Shown piece after piece: positions 9,501 through 15,372 of a DNA stretch of 35,846 nucleotides. The DNA is taken from contig JAVVTL010000006.1 of NCBI GenBank assembly GCA_036653715.1, positions 1-35,846 on the forward strand, given 5' to 3'. Numbering within the stretch: position 1 is the first letter of the stretch; each line of letters opens with the position of its first letter. The DNA comes from Scatomorpha sp036653715 (lineage in GTDB: Bacteria; Bacillota; Clostridia; Oscillospirales; Oscillospiraceae). A model generated the notes under the pieces. The model searched no databases. It saw only the letters and a program-made list of their open reading frames with translations, and had not been told where the DNA came from. The translations under genes and the position numbers were made by a program.

Positions 9501-10006
9501 ACAAAATTCTCTCCCTCCGCCTCGCTTAGCATTTCATGCGTTGCATCAAAGAATTTCGTCTTGTTGTAGATGCCCGTCAGGGCATCGTATTCCGCCAGAT
9601 ATTGCAGCTCCTTCAAGGCTGAGAGCTGACTTCTGTCGATTGCGTTTTTGAGTCTGAAGCGGATTATTTCGGGGTTGTAGGGTTTTGAGACAAAATCCCA
9701 TGCGCCAAGGGTAAGAGCCTTTATTTCGGTATCGCTGTTGCTGTTTTCAGTCGTCACGATGATGGGGAGATTGCCGTATCTGCCGTCATTTCGAATTGCT
9801 TCAAGGACGGCATAGCCGTCCATAACGGGCATGAGAATGTCAAGCATAACGGCGGAGATTTCGTCGCTATGCGCATTCAGGCGCTCAAGAGCCGCCTGTC
9901 CGTTTTCTGCCTGAAGAACCGTATATTCTTTGGAAAGAATTTTTGAAAGTATCGTCCTGTTGACGACGTTGTCATCGACCACCAAAACAGTTTTCAAAGA
10001 CGACAT
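6545..10006 (-). CDS. Dual-receiver cyclic-di-GMP protein: REC-GGDEF*-EAL-PAS-REC-GGDEF-PAS
   Basis: An 1153-residue soluble protein. Receiver 1 (1-125) has Asp56. The first GGDEF domain (about 138-295) is degenerate: its active loop reads ESDIF at 217-221, so it should not make cyclic-di-GMP. The EAL domain (about 305-555) keeps Glu339-Ala-Leu, Asn398, Glu430, Asp460/461, Lys481, Glu517 and Gln537, so phosphodiesterase activity is expected. A PAS domain (about 580-698), receiver 2 (Asp771) and an intact GGDEF domain (GGDEF at 934-938 with an RQGD inhibitory site at 925-928) follow. A C-terminal PAS domain contains a CSFC motif (1086-1089). The protein should be able both to make and to destroy cyclic-di-GMP, presumably switched by phosphorylation of two separate receivers. 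The start has AGGAGG seven bases upstream. It is the first gene of the operon. Confidence 0.93.
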   Translation of the reverse strand: MSSLKTVLVVDDNVVNRTILSKILSKEYTVLQAENGQAALERLNAHSDEISAVMLDILMPVMDGYAVLEAIRNDGRYGNLPIIVTTENSNSDTEIKALTLGAWDFVSKPYNPEIIRFRLKNAIDRSQLSALKELQYLAEYDALTGIYNKTKFFDATHEMLSEAEGENFVFLRFDVDRFQLINSFFGTAEGDKLLVYIAEHIAADAANFKKVTFGRIESDIFGFCMPYEPKSTEYMVERSKRLLVKYNPNYDIVPSVGIYIIDDNSIPVEEIYNRATLAAKTCKGNYIDYYAYYNERMSLALTIEQEITNDMNFALENGQFEIYFQPQYNIHTNLPCGAEALVRWMHPKKGMLSPGVFIPIFERNGFITKLDYYVWEQACKCLHEWEEQGITPYPISVNVSRVNVYNPQLPELLLGLVRKYHVSPALLDLELTESAYTDNPVAMRKTMTMLRSYGFTVMMDDFGSGYSSLGLLKDIMIDILKIDMLFLSRTEIPGRGENIIASVIRMAKWLNIPVIAEGAETAEQVDFLRSVGCDYAQGYYFARPMPREDYEKLCRSQAFDPKPITAKQYENYRYDDLFAFNKEMKLLFGNALQVAAIYEFVDDHIEMIRVNEAYYALLGHDDMLSNAPGTLSMIDKEYRAPLLKAFRECAKTRELAECEYPRSRVGGEPIWIYMKLRYVSTVGNKHIIIGELTDITMRRRLDSELQKYRTSLLSSSHDTHTVLIVDDAAVNRTILKKILQDKFSFLEAENGEEAIEILGENLNQIDLILLDITMPKMDGKEFLQYKKKRPELDGIPVIMITADESPEQQISTLSLGANDYIVKPFIPEVVNRRIKNVMDSNRRFREMVKEYNNMSEQVKTDQMTGLLNRASAEVMIAKRLENASATCAMLMLDIDNFKKFNDTRGHAYGDEVITEVAEKLRASFRQGDILVRMGGDEFSVFMDNVPDAAMVEQKALKLCASMYDIEIDGENADITCSVGITLTSETERSFDAMYKNADKALYNAKCQGRNTVSVYGEEPGETSVSKWITDAESVLDTINDSVYACDRDTYELIYANDSLCRFAGVTREECKGKKCYEVLMHKKSPCSFCSLSKMSESKVYTRLFRVPNKSQVLLMRGKNVNRNGIFVHLEVAVDVTEIENMDLYWQEAHNAGK

Positions 10007-10121
10007 ATCGGAATCCTCCTGGGCTTTTTTGATATCTCACCGAAAATCCGCTTGCCCGAAGCCTCGGTCGCGGAAATATAGCTTTTCACCATTTTACACC
10101 ATTTTTCTACAGAATACTAAT
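10007..10121 (-). other. Leader of the signalling operon mRNA
   Basis: About 115 bases separate the predicted transcription start from the first ATG. On the minus strand the leader opens with two near-identical ten-base direct repeats (ATGGTGTAAA then ATGGTGAAAA, about 10085-10105) and then holds a short GC hairpin (CCGAGGCTTCGG, about 10057-10068). I looked for a cyclic-di-GMP riboswitch and did not find its conserved elements. The repeats could be an operator just downstream of the start site. Confidence 0.4.
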
Positions 10122-10127
10122 TTTACT

Positions 10128-10156
10128 ATTATATGCAATACCGGCAGTGAAGTCAA
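10128..10156 (-). promoter_or_regulatory. Sigma-70/A-type promoter of the signalling operon
   Basis: On the minus strand, TTGACT (10156-10151), a 17-base spacer and TATAAT (10133-10128) form a near-consensus housekeeping promoter. The predicted start site is near 10121. It would drive the whole four-gene operon ending at the terminator at 136-168, since the genes overlap or lie within five bases of each other. Confidence 0.88.
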
Positions 10157-10264
10157 TTAAAACACACAGCTTTTTTGTGCTTTTTAGGCCAAATTCCGCA
10201 TTTTATCCCACATTTGTATGCCTATATCCCCGCAGCGCGGAGAAAGCCCACGGAGGAAAATAAA
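10157..10264. other. Spacer between divergent promoters
   Basis: This is the middle of the 331-base gap between the signalling operon and ccdA. It holds no open frame with a ribosome binding site. Apart from short GC-rich stretches (around 10225-10245) I see no conserved structure in it. Confidence 0.5.
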
Positions 10265-10306
10265 TGTGACATTATCACACACAGGACGTTTCTCTTGGGT
10301 TATAAT
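10265..10306 (+). promoter_or_regulatory. Crp/Fnr-type operator and -10 box for ccdA-tlpA
   Basis: TGTGA-CATTA-TCACA at 10265-10279 is a palindrome of the TGTGA class. A perfect TATAAT lies at 10301-10306, and no recognisable -35 box is present. The palindrome centre (10272) is 29 bases upstream of the -10, so it sits at about -41 from a start near 10313. That is the class II activator position, where the activator replaces the -35 element. The regulator encoded at 11642-12307 has the CRP-like R-E-x-x-x-R recognition helix expected to read TGTGA. Confidence 0.75.
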
Positions 10307-10337
10307 GAAACCATAAAGTGAGAGGACAGGAATACAC

Positions 10338-11006
10338 ATGCAATACATCATACTGTTTTTGGAGGGCATCATCACCTTCATCTCGCCCTGTCTCCTGCCG
10401 ATGTTGCCCGTCTATGTCTCCTATTTCGCGGCAAACCGTCAAGGCGAAAAGAGCAAGGCGCTCACAAACGCGCTCGGCTTTGTGCTCGGCTTCACGCTCG
10501 TCTTTGTCTCCCTCGGCGCCTTTGCGGGGAGCGTCGGCAGGCTGCTGCGGGAATACAGCACGGTCCTGAACCTCGTCACGGGGCTGATTGTCGTCCTTTT
10601 CGGGCTGAACTTCCTCGGCGTGCTGAAAATCGGCTTTCTCAACGGCACCCATCGCGGAGAGGCAAACACAAAGGAGCTGGGGTTCTTCTCCTCGCTCACC
10701 TTCGGCATTGTCTTCTCCATCGGCTGGACGCCCTGCGTCGGCGCATTCCTCGGCTCGGCGCTGATACTGGCGGGACAGCAGGGCAGCGCGCTTCAGGGCA
10801 TTCTGATGCTGCTCGCGTTTTCCGCGGGACTCGGCATACCCTTTGTCGCGAGCGCAATTCTCATTGACCGCCTGAAAAGCACCTTTGATTTTATCAAGAG
10901 GCATTATCGCGGCATAAACATCATCTCCGGCGGCCTGCTCGTTGCAATCGGCATTCTGATGATGACCGGCGGCATGGGATATTTTCTGTCCCTGCTGACC
11001 TTTTAA
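10338..11006 (+). CDS. ccdA: CcdA-type membrane thiol-disulfide electron carrier
   Basis: A 222-residue protein with about six hydrophobic membrane segments. The two signature cysteines of the CcdA/DsbD-beta family are present: Cys18 in SPCLLP and Cys133 in TPCVGA. The family carries reducing equivalents from cytoplasmic thioredoxin across the membrane to an extracytoplasmic thioredoxin-fold protein. The partner is encoded 12 bases downstream (a TlpA-like protein), and thioredoxin itself lies 1.5 kb away under an equivalent promoter. No cytochrome c maturation gene is linked, so the pair may serve general extracytoplasmic thiol reduction instead. The ribosome binding site is moderate (AGGACAGGA). 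The start fits the usual N-terminus of the family. Confidence 0.92.
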   Translation: MQYIILFLEGIITFISPCLLPMLPVYVSYFAANRQGEKSKALTNALGFVLGFTLVFVSLGAFAGSVGRLLREYSTVLNLVTGLIVVLFGLNFLGVLKIGFLNGTHRGEANTKELGFFSSLTFGIVFSIGWTPCVGAFLGSALILAGQQGSALQGILMLLAFSAGLGIPFVASAILIDRLKSTFDFIKRHYRGINIISGGLLVAIGILMMTGGMGYFLSLLTF

Positions 11007-11018
11007 AGGAGCTATGAC

Positions 11019-11591
11019 ATGAACAACAAAACAAAAACGATACTCGGCGTCATCGCCTTCGCGCTTCTTCTTGTCGCCGCCGTCTTTTTCTATAACGGCC
11101 TCAGCAAGAGCGTGACGCCGATAAACATCAGCGGCCAAAGCAGCGCCAAGCCGGACGAGGAAAAAACCATGGCACCCGACTTTACCGTCGTGGACAAGGA
11201 CGGCAATGAGGTTAAGCTCTCCGAGCTTATCGGCAAGCCCATGGTGCTGAATTTCTGGGCCTCCTGGTGCTCACCCTGCAAGAGCGAGATGCCGGACTTC
11301 GACGCCGTCTGTGCGGAGCTTGCGGGTGACGTCACCTTTGTGATGGTCGATATGGTCGGCGGGCGCGAGACCCTTGAGAGCGGCAAAAAACACATAGAGG
11401 ACAACGCCTTCACCTTCCCCGTCTACTACGACACCAAGCAGGACGCCGCCGCCGTATACGGCGTCACCTCCCTGCCCACGACCTATTTCATCGACAGCGA
11501 CGGCTATCTCGTTACCGGCGCGCGCGGCGCAATCAGCGAGAAAACCCTCCGCGACGGCATAGCGATGATTACGGGCGACAGCGCGTCATAA
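11019..11591 (+). CDS. Membrane-anchored TlpA/ResA-like thioredoxin-fold protein
   Basis: A 190-residue protein with a lysine-containing N-terminus followed by a hydrophobic anchor (about 8-25) and no lipobox cysteine. A linker leads to a TlpA/AhpC-like thioredoxin domain (about 50-185). The redox centre is WCSPC (Cys84 and Cys87), and the cis-proline motif is SLPTTYFID. It should sit outside the membrane and receive electrons from the CcdA-like protein encoded just upstream; AAAGGAG precedes its ATG. The final client could be a peroxide, a methionine sulfoxide or a disulfide-bearing protein; the sequence does not decide. An intrinsic terminator follows immediately. Confidence 0.9.
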   Translation: MNNKTKTILGVIAFALLLVAAVFFYNGLSKSVTPINISGQSSAKPDEEKTMAPDFTVVDKDGNEVKLSELIGKPMVLNFWASWCSPCKSEMPDFDAVCAELAGDVTFVMVDMVGGRETLESGKKHIEDNAFTFPVYYDTKQDAAAVYGVTSLPTTYFIDSDGYLVTGARGAISEKTLRDGIAMITGDSAS

Positions 11592-11594
11592 GAA

Positions 11595-11635
11595 AAAACG
11601 GCAGCGAACGCGGAAAAACCGTTCGCTGCCGTTTT
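11595..11635. terminator. Bidirectional terminator between tlpA and the Crp/Fnr gene
   Basis: A perfect 16-bp stem (595-610 with 620-635 of the 11 kb block) closes a nine-base loop. A run of A lies on the left and a run of T on the right, so it can end transcripts from both convergent neighbours. Confidence 0.93.
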
Positions 11636-11641
11636 AATGTG

Positions 11642-12307
11642 TTATTCCTCGCTCATTTTTCGGAGCGCCGCCTCGTCGCTTATCTCGATTCTGCCGCGGG
11701 AGAGGGTGACAAGCCCCTCGGTTTGGAACTGCTTGAGCAGTCTCGTCACGACTTCGCGGGCAGTGCCGAGGTCTACGGCGATTTTCTCGTGCGTGATGTT
11801 CAGGGTCAGGCTCTCCGCGAGTGCCGACTGCTCCATGAGCACACCCGCAAGCCGACGGCCCATGTTTGAGAACACGAGCTGCTCCAAAAGCCACATGACA
11901 TCCGAAAACTTTGAGGCGACCATATCGAGCGTGAAGCTCTTTACCGCCATATTTTCATCGTTCAGCTTTTGGTATACGCCGCGCGGAATGACGGCAATCT
12001 CGCTGTCCGCCTCCGTCTCTATGCTGATGCCGAAGTTGATGTTTTTTATCATGCACGCCGCGCTCATCATGCAGACGTCGTTGTCGAGGATGCGGTAGAG
12101 CGTTATCTCCTTGCCGTCCCGCGAGTTTATATAGACCCTCGCCCGTCCGCTCTTGACGATTTCGACGCCGGCGCACTCGCCGCCGCCGTAATACAAAACC
12201 GTGCCCTTGGCGTAGCTGTGGATTTGCAGAGTATCGACAAGCAATCGGCGTTCGTCAGCCGTCAGCCCGTTCCAAAACGGCAAGCTGTTCTTTAAAAGTT
12301 CTTCCAT
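11642..12307 (-). CDS. Crp/Fnr-family transcription regulator
   Basis: A 221-residue protein: N-terminal cyclic-nucleotide-binding fold (about 10-125), dimer helix (about 125-155) and winged helix-turn-helix (about 165-215). The recognition helix reads AREVVTR; Arg184, Glu185 and Arg189 correspond to the CRP residues that read TGTGA, and TGTGA-type palindromes lie upstream of both flanking redox genes. The FNR N-terminal cysteine cluster is absent. Cysteines at 45, 79 and 85 (the latter two in CMMSAAC) offer a possible thiol or metal sensing site. Together with ccdA, tlpA and trxA this suggests a regulator that responds to redox state. It is transcribed convergently with tlpA and divergently from trxA. 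The effector is unknown. Confidence 0.92.
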   Translation of the reverse strand: MEELLKNSLPFWNGLTADERRLLVDTLQIHSYAKGTVLYYGGGECAGVEIVKSGRARVYINSRDGKEITLYRILDNDVCMMSAACMIKNINFGISIETEADSEIAVIPRGVYQKLNDENMAVKSFTLDMVASKFSDVMWLLEQLVFSNMGRRLAGVLMEQSALAESLTLNITHEKIAVDLGTAREVVTRLLKQFQTEGLVTLSRGRIEISDEAALRKMSEE

Positions 12308-12342
12308 GTGATTCCCGCCTTTTGCCGCAATATAGTATCTGT

Positions 12343-12348
12343 ATTATA
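12343..12348 (-). promoter_or_regulatory. -10 box of the Crp/Fnr gene
   Basis: On the minus strand a perfect TATAAT lies about 36 bases upstream of the start codon. No good -35 hexamer is present at 16-18 bases, so the promoter may be weak or activated. Confidence 0.5.
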
Positions 12349-12397
12349 AGCGCAATTGCCGAAAATTGATAGAGCTTTAATCTTCCGCCCGCGCCTT

Positions 12398-12439
12398 TGT
12401 AACAATGTCACGGATTGTCTTTGCCGAATGGTGTATATT
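12398..12439 (+). promoter_or_regulatory. Crp/Fnr-type operator and -10 box for trxA
   Basis: TGTAACAATGTCACG at 12398-12412 matches the reverse complement of the ccdA operator at 12 of 15 positions. A TATATT -10 box lies at 12434-12439. The distance from the palindrome centre (12405) to the -10 box is 29 bases, identical to the ccdA promoter. No -35 box is evident. The shared geometry argues that the same activator works at both promoters. Confidence 0.7.
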
Positions 12440-12474
12440 CGGGTCAAGAAAAAGAAATAAAGGAGTTACTTATT

Positions 12475-12786
12475 ATGTCAGTTACAATAGCCACCAAAGA
12501 AAATTTCAAGCAAGAGGTGCTGTCCTCCGAAAAGACCGTGCTCATAGACTTTTGGGCGCCGTGGTGCGGACCCTGCCGCATGCTCTCCCCCATCGTGGAT
12601 GAGCTGTCCGAGGAGCTTGGCTCCGCCGTCAAATTCTGCAAGGTCAACGTCGATGAGCAAGCCGAGCTTGCCTCGCAGTTTCGCGTCATGAGCATACCCA
12701 TGTTAGCTGTCATGAAGGACGGCAAGCTTGTCAGCTCCTCCGTCGGATTGAAGCAAAAGGCCGCCATCGCCGCCATGCTTAAATAA
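12475..12786 (+). CDS. trxA: Thioredoxin
   Basis: A 103-residue classical thioredoxin with the WCGPC active site (Cys31 and Cys34), the cis-proline motif SIPML and the usual family length. It is the cytoplasmic dithiol reductant for ribonucleotide reductase and other enzymes, and the expected electron donor for the CcdA protein encoded nearby. The start chosen has AAGGAG nine bases upstream; an in-frame ATG 60 bases earlier lies upstream of the predicted -10 box region and is unlikely. No thioredoxin reductase gene is in the window. Transcription probably depends on the neighbouring Crp/Fnr regulator. Confidence 0.95.
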   Translation: MSVTIATKENFKQEVLSSEKTVLIDFWAPWCGPCRMLSPIVDELSEELGSAVKFCKVNVDEQAELASQFRVMSIPMLAVMKDGKLVSSSVGLKQKAAIAAMLK

Positions 12787-12803
12787 TCTGTTCCGCGTGT
12801 TTT

Positions 12804-12851
12804 AAAAAGCAGTATTCACCCGATTAAATGCGGGCGGATACTGCTTTTTTT
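12804..12851. terminator. Intrinsic terminator after trxA
   Basis: A long stem (AAAAAGCAGTAT with ATACTGCTTTTT, continued by CCCG/CGGG) ends in a run of seven T on the plus strand. On the minus strand it also ends in T5, so it may additionally stop transcripts arriving from garK. Confidence 0.88.
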
Positions 12852-12856
12852 GACAG

Positions 12857-12893
12857 AATACGGCGTCTCGTCAAAGTGATGAGACGCCGTATT
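12857..12893. terminator. Second hairpin between trxA and garK
   Basis: A 13-bp perfect stem (857-869 with 881-893) extends through a G-T pair to a three-base loop. It lies just downstream of the garK stop on the minus strand. No T run follows it directly, so on its own it is a weak terminator; it may protect the 3' end or act together with the hairpin at 12804-12851. Confidence 0.6.
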
Positions 12894-12902
12894 GCTTTGC
12901 TG

Positions 12903-14036
12903 TTATTCCGCGCTTTTAAGGAGGCGGAGGATATTGTCCATTGCGAAGGCGAGGTTGCCCTCGGAAAACTTTCTGCTCTCGGAAAAATCAAGAGGCAGGC
13001 GGTTTATCGGGAAGATAGCGCTGACGCCCTCGTCATACGCCGCGGAAATTTCGTAGTCCGCGCCGCCGACGACTGCGACAACCGGCTTGCCCTGCTTTTT
13101 GGCGCGCCTTGCGACGCCTATGACGACCTTGCCGCGCAGGCTTTGGGAGTCGATTCTCCCCTCGCCGGTGAAAATTATGTCCGCGTCCGATATGACGCTG
13201 TCGAAGCTCACGGTATCAAGGACCGTCTCAATGCCCATTTGCAGGCCCGAGCCGAAAAACGCCATCATACCGACGCCCATTGCGCCGGCCGCGCCGCCGC
13301 CGGGGACAGTCGCGAGGTCGCGGCCGAGGTCGCGGGCTATGACGTCGCCAAGGTGGCGAAGACCGGCATCCAGCGACTTTACCATGGCCTCATCGGCGCC
13401 CTTTTGCGGCCCAAAGATATATGCCGCGCCCGTCACGCCGTACATGGGGTTATCTATGTCGCACATCGTGACTATCTCGACCCCGTCGAGCGCGTGGCTT
13501 TTGCCGGAGACGTCAATCCGCGCGACATCGATAAGGGTGCCGCCGGTGGGGATGAAGCTCTCGCCCTTTGCGTCGTAGAATTTTATGCCCACGGCAGCCG
13601 CCGCGCCGCAGCCCGCGTCGTTTGTCGCGCTGCCGCCGAGGCCGACGATTATGCGCCCCGCTCCGTGCTCCGCAGCCGCGAGGATGAGCTTTCCGACGCC
13701 GTAGGTGGTGGTTTTGGCGGGATTTTTACGTCCCTCCACGAGGGGCAGGCCGGCGCAGGCGGCCATTTCGACCACCGCCGTTTTGCCTTCGTCCAGCAGG
13801 CCGTAGAAGGAATTCATTGTCTCAAAATACGGATTTTCGACGTCCACCCGAACCTTCTCGCCGCCGAGGGCGGCGAGAAAGGCGTCCACGCTGCCCTCGC
13901 CGCCGTCGGCGACGGGTATGGCGGAGACTGCGCAGCTCGGATAATACGCGAGGATTCGCTCCCGCATCACGGCGCATATCTGCGCGGAGCTGAGTGTTCC
14001 CTTGAAGGAATCCGGAATCAAAACCGCTTTTTTCAT
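12903..14036 (-). CDS. garK: Glycerate kinase (GarK/GlxK type)
   Basis: A 377-residue protein matching type I glycerate kinases over the full length: N-terminal DSFKGTLSS, the PVADGGEGS motif and the GLGGSATNDAGCGAA motif. It phosphorylates D-glycerate, giving 2-phosphoglycerate in the GarK branch, and so feeds lower glycolysis. It is the last gene of a three-gene operon with a permease and a LarA-type racemase homologue; only five bases separate it from the larA stop, and its GTAAGG ribosome binding site overlaps that stop. The context suggests that a hydroxy acid is imported, epimerised by the LarA homologue and phosphorylated here. D-glycerate derived from another acid is equally possible. 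Confidence 0.92.
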   Translation of the reverse strand: MKKAVLIPDSFKGTLSSAQICAVMRERILAYYPSCAVSAIPVADGGEGSVDAFLAALGGEKVRVDVENPYFETMNSFYGLLDEGKTAVVEMAACAGLPLVEGRKNPAKTTTYGVGKLILAAAEHGAGRIIVGLGGSATNDAGCGAAAAVGIKFYDAKGESFIPTGGTLIDVARIDVSGKSHALDGVEIVTMCDIDNPMYGVTGAAYIFGPQKGADEAMVKSLDAGLRHLGDVIARDLGRDLATVPGGGAAGAMGVGMMAFFGSGLQMGIETVLDTVSFDSVISDADIIFTGEGRIDSQSLRGKVVIGVARRAKKQGKPVVAVVGGADYEISAAYDEGVSAIFPINRLPLDFSESRKFSEGNLAFAMDNILRLLKSAE

Positions 14037-14041
14037 AGGCC

Positions 14042-15325
14042 TTACAGCACCATGACGGAGACGCCGTCGGGGATTGAGAGTATCTTGGCGTTCTTTATGC
14101 CCTTGGCTGCCAAAATCTCATCCGCCTTGGCGACGGCCTCCTCAAGCGAGTGCGCGGGGACCATGTGGAGGTCGGAGACGATATCGTCCGGCGAGTCGGA
14201 GACAAATATGACGGTGGCGCGCATGAGCAGCCGCGCGAATATTTGGGACTGCCACTGGTCGATAATTGTTTCCTCCGGGGGAGTATCGAGGAAGGTGCGC
14301 ATCATGCGCTCAAGGTTCTTTTCGTTTTTGAAGGTCTCGTAGAACACCTTGCCGCCGTGGCCGTCGTTCGACTTGGACAGCATGATGATGACGCCGCCCT
14401 TGTTCACCGTGGCCTCCGCAGCCGTCATGCCCTTTACGGACTGATAGATGTTCTGGTCGAGGGGATAGCCGCCGTTTGTGGAGATGACTATGTCGGAGGG
14501 GACGCTCTGAACCTTGCACTGGGAGCAGAGGAAATCGCGGCCATCCCTGTGGGCAAGGTCAACGTCGCCTGCGACGGCATAGATGGCTTCCTTGTCGGAG
14601 TTTATGACGACGTTTACGATGAAGTCGAGGCGGGCGGCGCGGGCGGCATAGAGCATGTCGATATGGATGGGGTTGCCGTCCACGATTCCCGTGCGGGAGC
14701 GCTCGTCATCGATAAACTGGGCGTTGTGGTTAAATATGACCGTCTTGCGGGAGGCGATGCCGGGCAGGACGCTCTTTCTGCCGCCGGAGAAGCCGGCGAA
14801 GAAATGCGGCTCGATAAAGCCCTCGGCGACCAATAAATCGGCCTCCGCCGCGACCTTGTTGATGATCAGCTCGCCGCCGGAGGGCAGCTTGCCGAGGCTG
14901 ACAAGATTTGCGGCGTCGTCGCAGTCATGGACGACGATTTTCTCGTTGGCGACAATGTCCTCGCCGAACTTGCCGACAAGCTCCTCGCGGGTTGTCTCGC
15001 GGTGGCAGCCTGTGGCGACGAGCAGGGTGATATCCGCATCCGGGCTGCCGCGTCTGATTTCGGCGAGCATGGGCGGGATGATGACCTTGCTGGGCACGGG
15101 TCTCGTGTGGTCGCTGGCGATGATGACGACTTTTTTCTTGCCCTCCGCCATGACGCTGAGCTTGGGCGTGCCGATGGGGTTGTTCAGCGCTTCGAGCACC
15201 AGCTCCGAGGGGGTCTTGGGGGCGCGGTAGTGGTGCATCTGCGAGACAAGCTCGCCTGCGTAGCGCGCCTCGGGGATATCTATGGCAAGAACTTCCTTGC
15301 CGTACGGAAATTTAACTGTTGGCAT
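14042..15325 (-). CDS. larA: LarA-type nickel-dependent hydroxyacid racemase/epimerase homologue
   Basis: A 427-residue LarA (DUF2088) protein. The key residues of Lactobacillus plantarum LarA appear at the same numbers: Arg75 (SDHTRP), His108 (GCH), His174 (EPH), Lys184 (SGGRK), His200 (FNHN) and Lys298 (QSVKGM). Lys184 anchors the NPN nickel-pincer cofactor, His200 binds nickel, and His108/His174 are the proton or hydride relay. The family racemises or epimerises 2-hydroxy acids at C2; known members act on lactate, malate, phenyllactate, 2-hydroxyglutarate and D-gluconate. Linkage to a sugar-acid permease and glycerate kinase argues against lactate here. The cofactor genes larB, larC and larE are not in the window. 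AGAAGGAG precedes the ATG. Confidence 0.9.
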   Translation of the reverse strand: MPTVKFPYGKEVLAIDIPEARYAGELVSQMHHYRAPKTPSELVLEALNNPIGTPKLSVMAEGKKKVVIIASDHTRPVPSKVIIPPMLAEIRRGSPDADITLLVATGCHRETTREELVGKFGEDIVANEKIVVHDCDDAANLVSLGKLPSGGELIINKVAAEADLLVAEGFIEPHFFAGFSGGRKSVLPGIASRKTVIFNHNAQFIDDERSRTGIVDGNPIHIDMLYAARAARLDFIVNVVINSDKEAIYAVAGDVDLAHRDGRDFLCSQCKVQSVPSDIVISTNGGYPLDQNIYQSVKGMTAAEATVNKGGVIIMLSKSNDGHGGKVFYETFKNEKNLERMMRTFLDTPPEETIIDQWQSQIFARLLMRATVIFVSDSPDDIVSDLHMVPAHSLEEAVAKADEILAAKGIKNAKILSIPDGVSVMVL

Positions 15326-15372
15326 AAGCGTAATCTCCTTCTAAAGGTATTTTAAAAGCGCTTTGCGCGATT

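Noticed and set aside
10007..10121. Cyclic-di-GMP riboswitch in the leader of the GGDEF/EAL operon
   Set aside because: The gene content made this worth checking, but the conserved GEMM-type bulge and tetraloop-receptor sequences are absent.
12828..14342. 504-codon plus-strand open frame across garK and larA
   Set aside because: It runs antisense to two clearly homologous genes and begins within the terminator region; high GC third positions explain the lack of stops.
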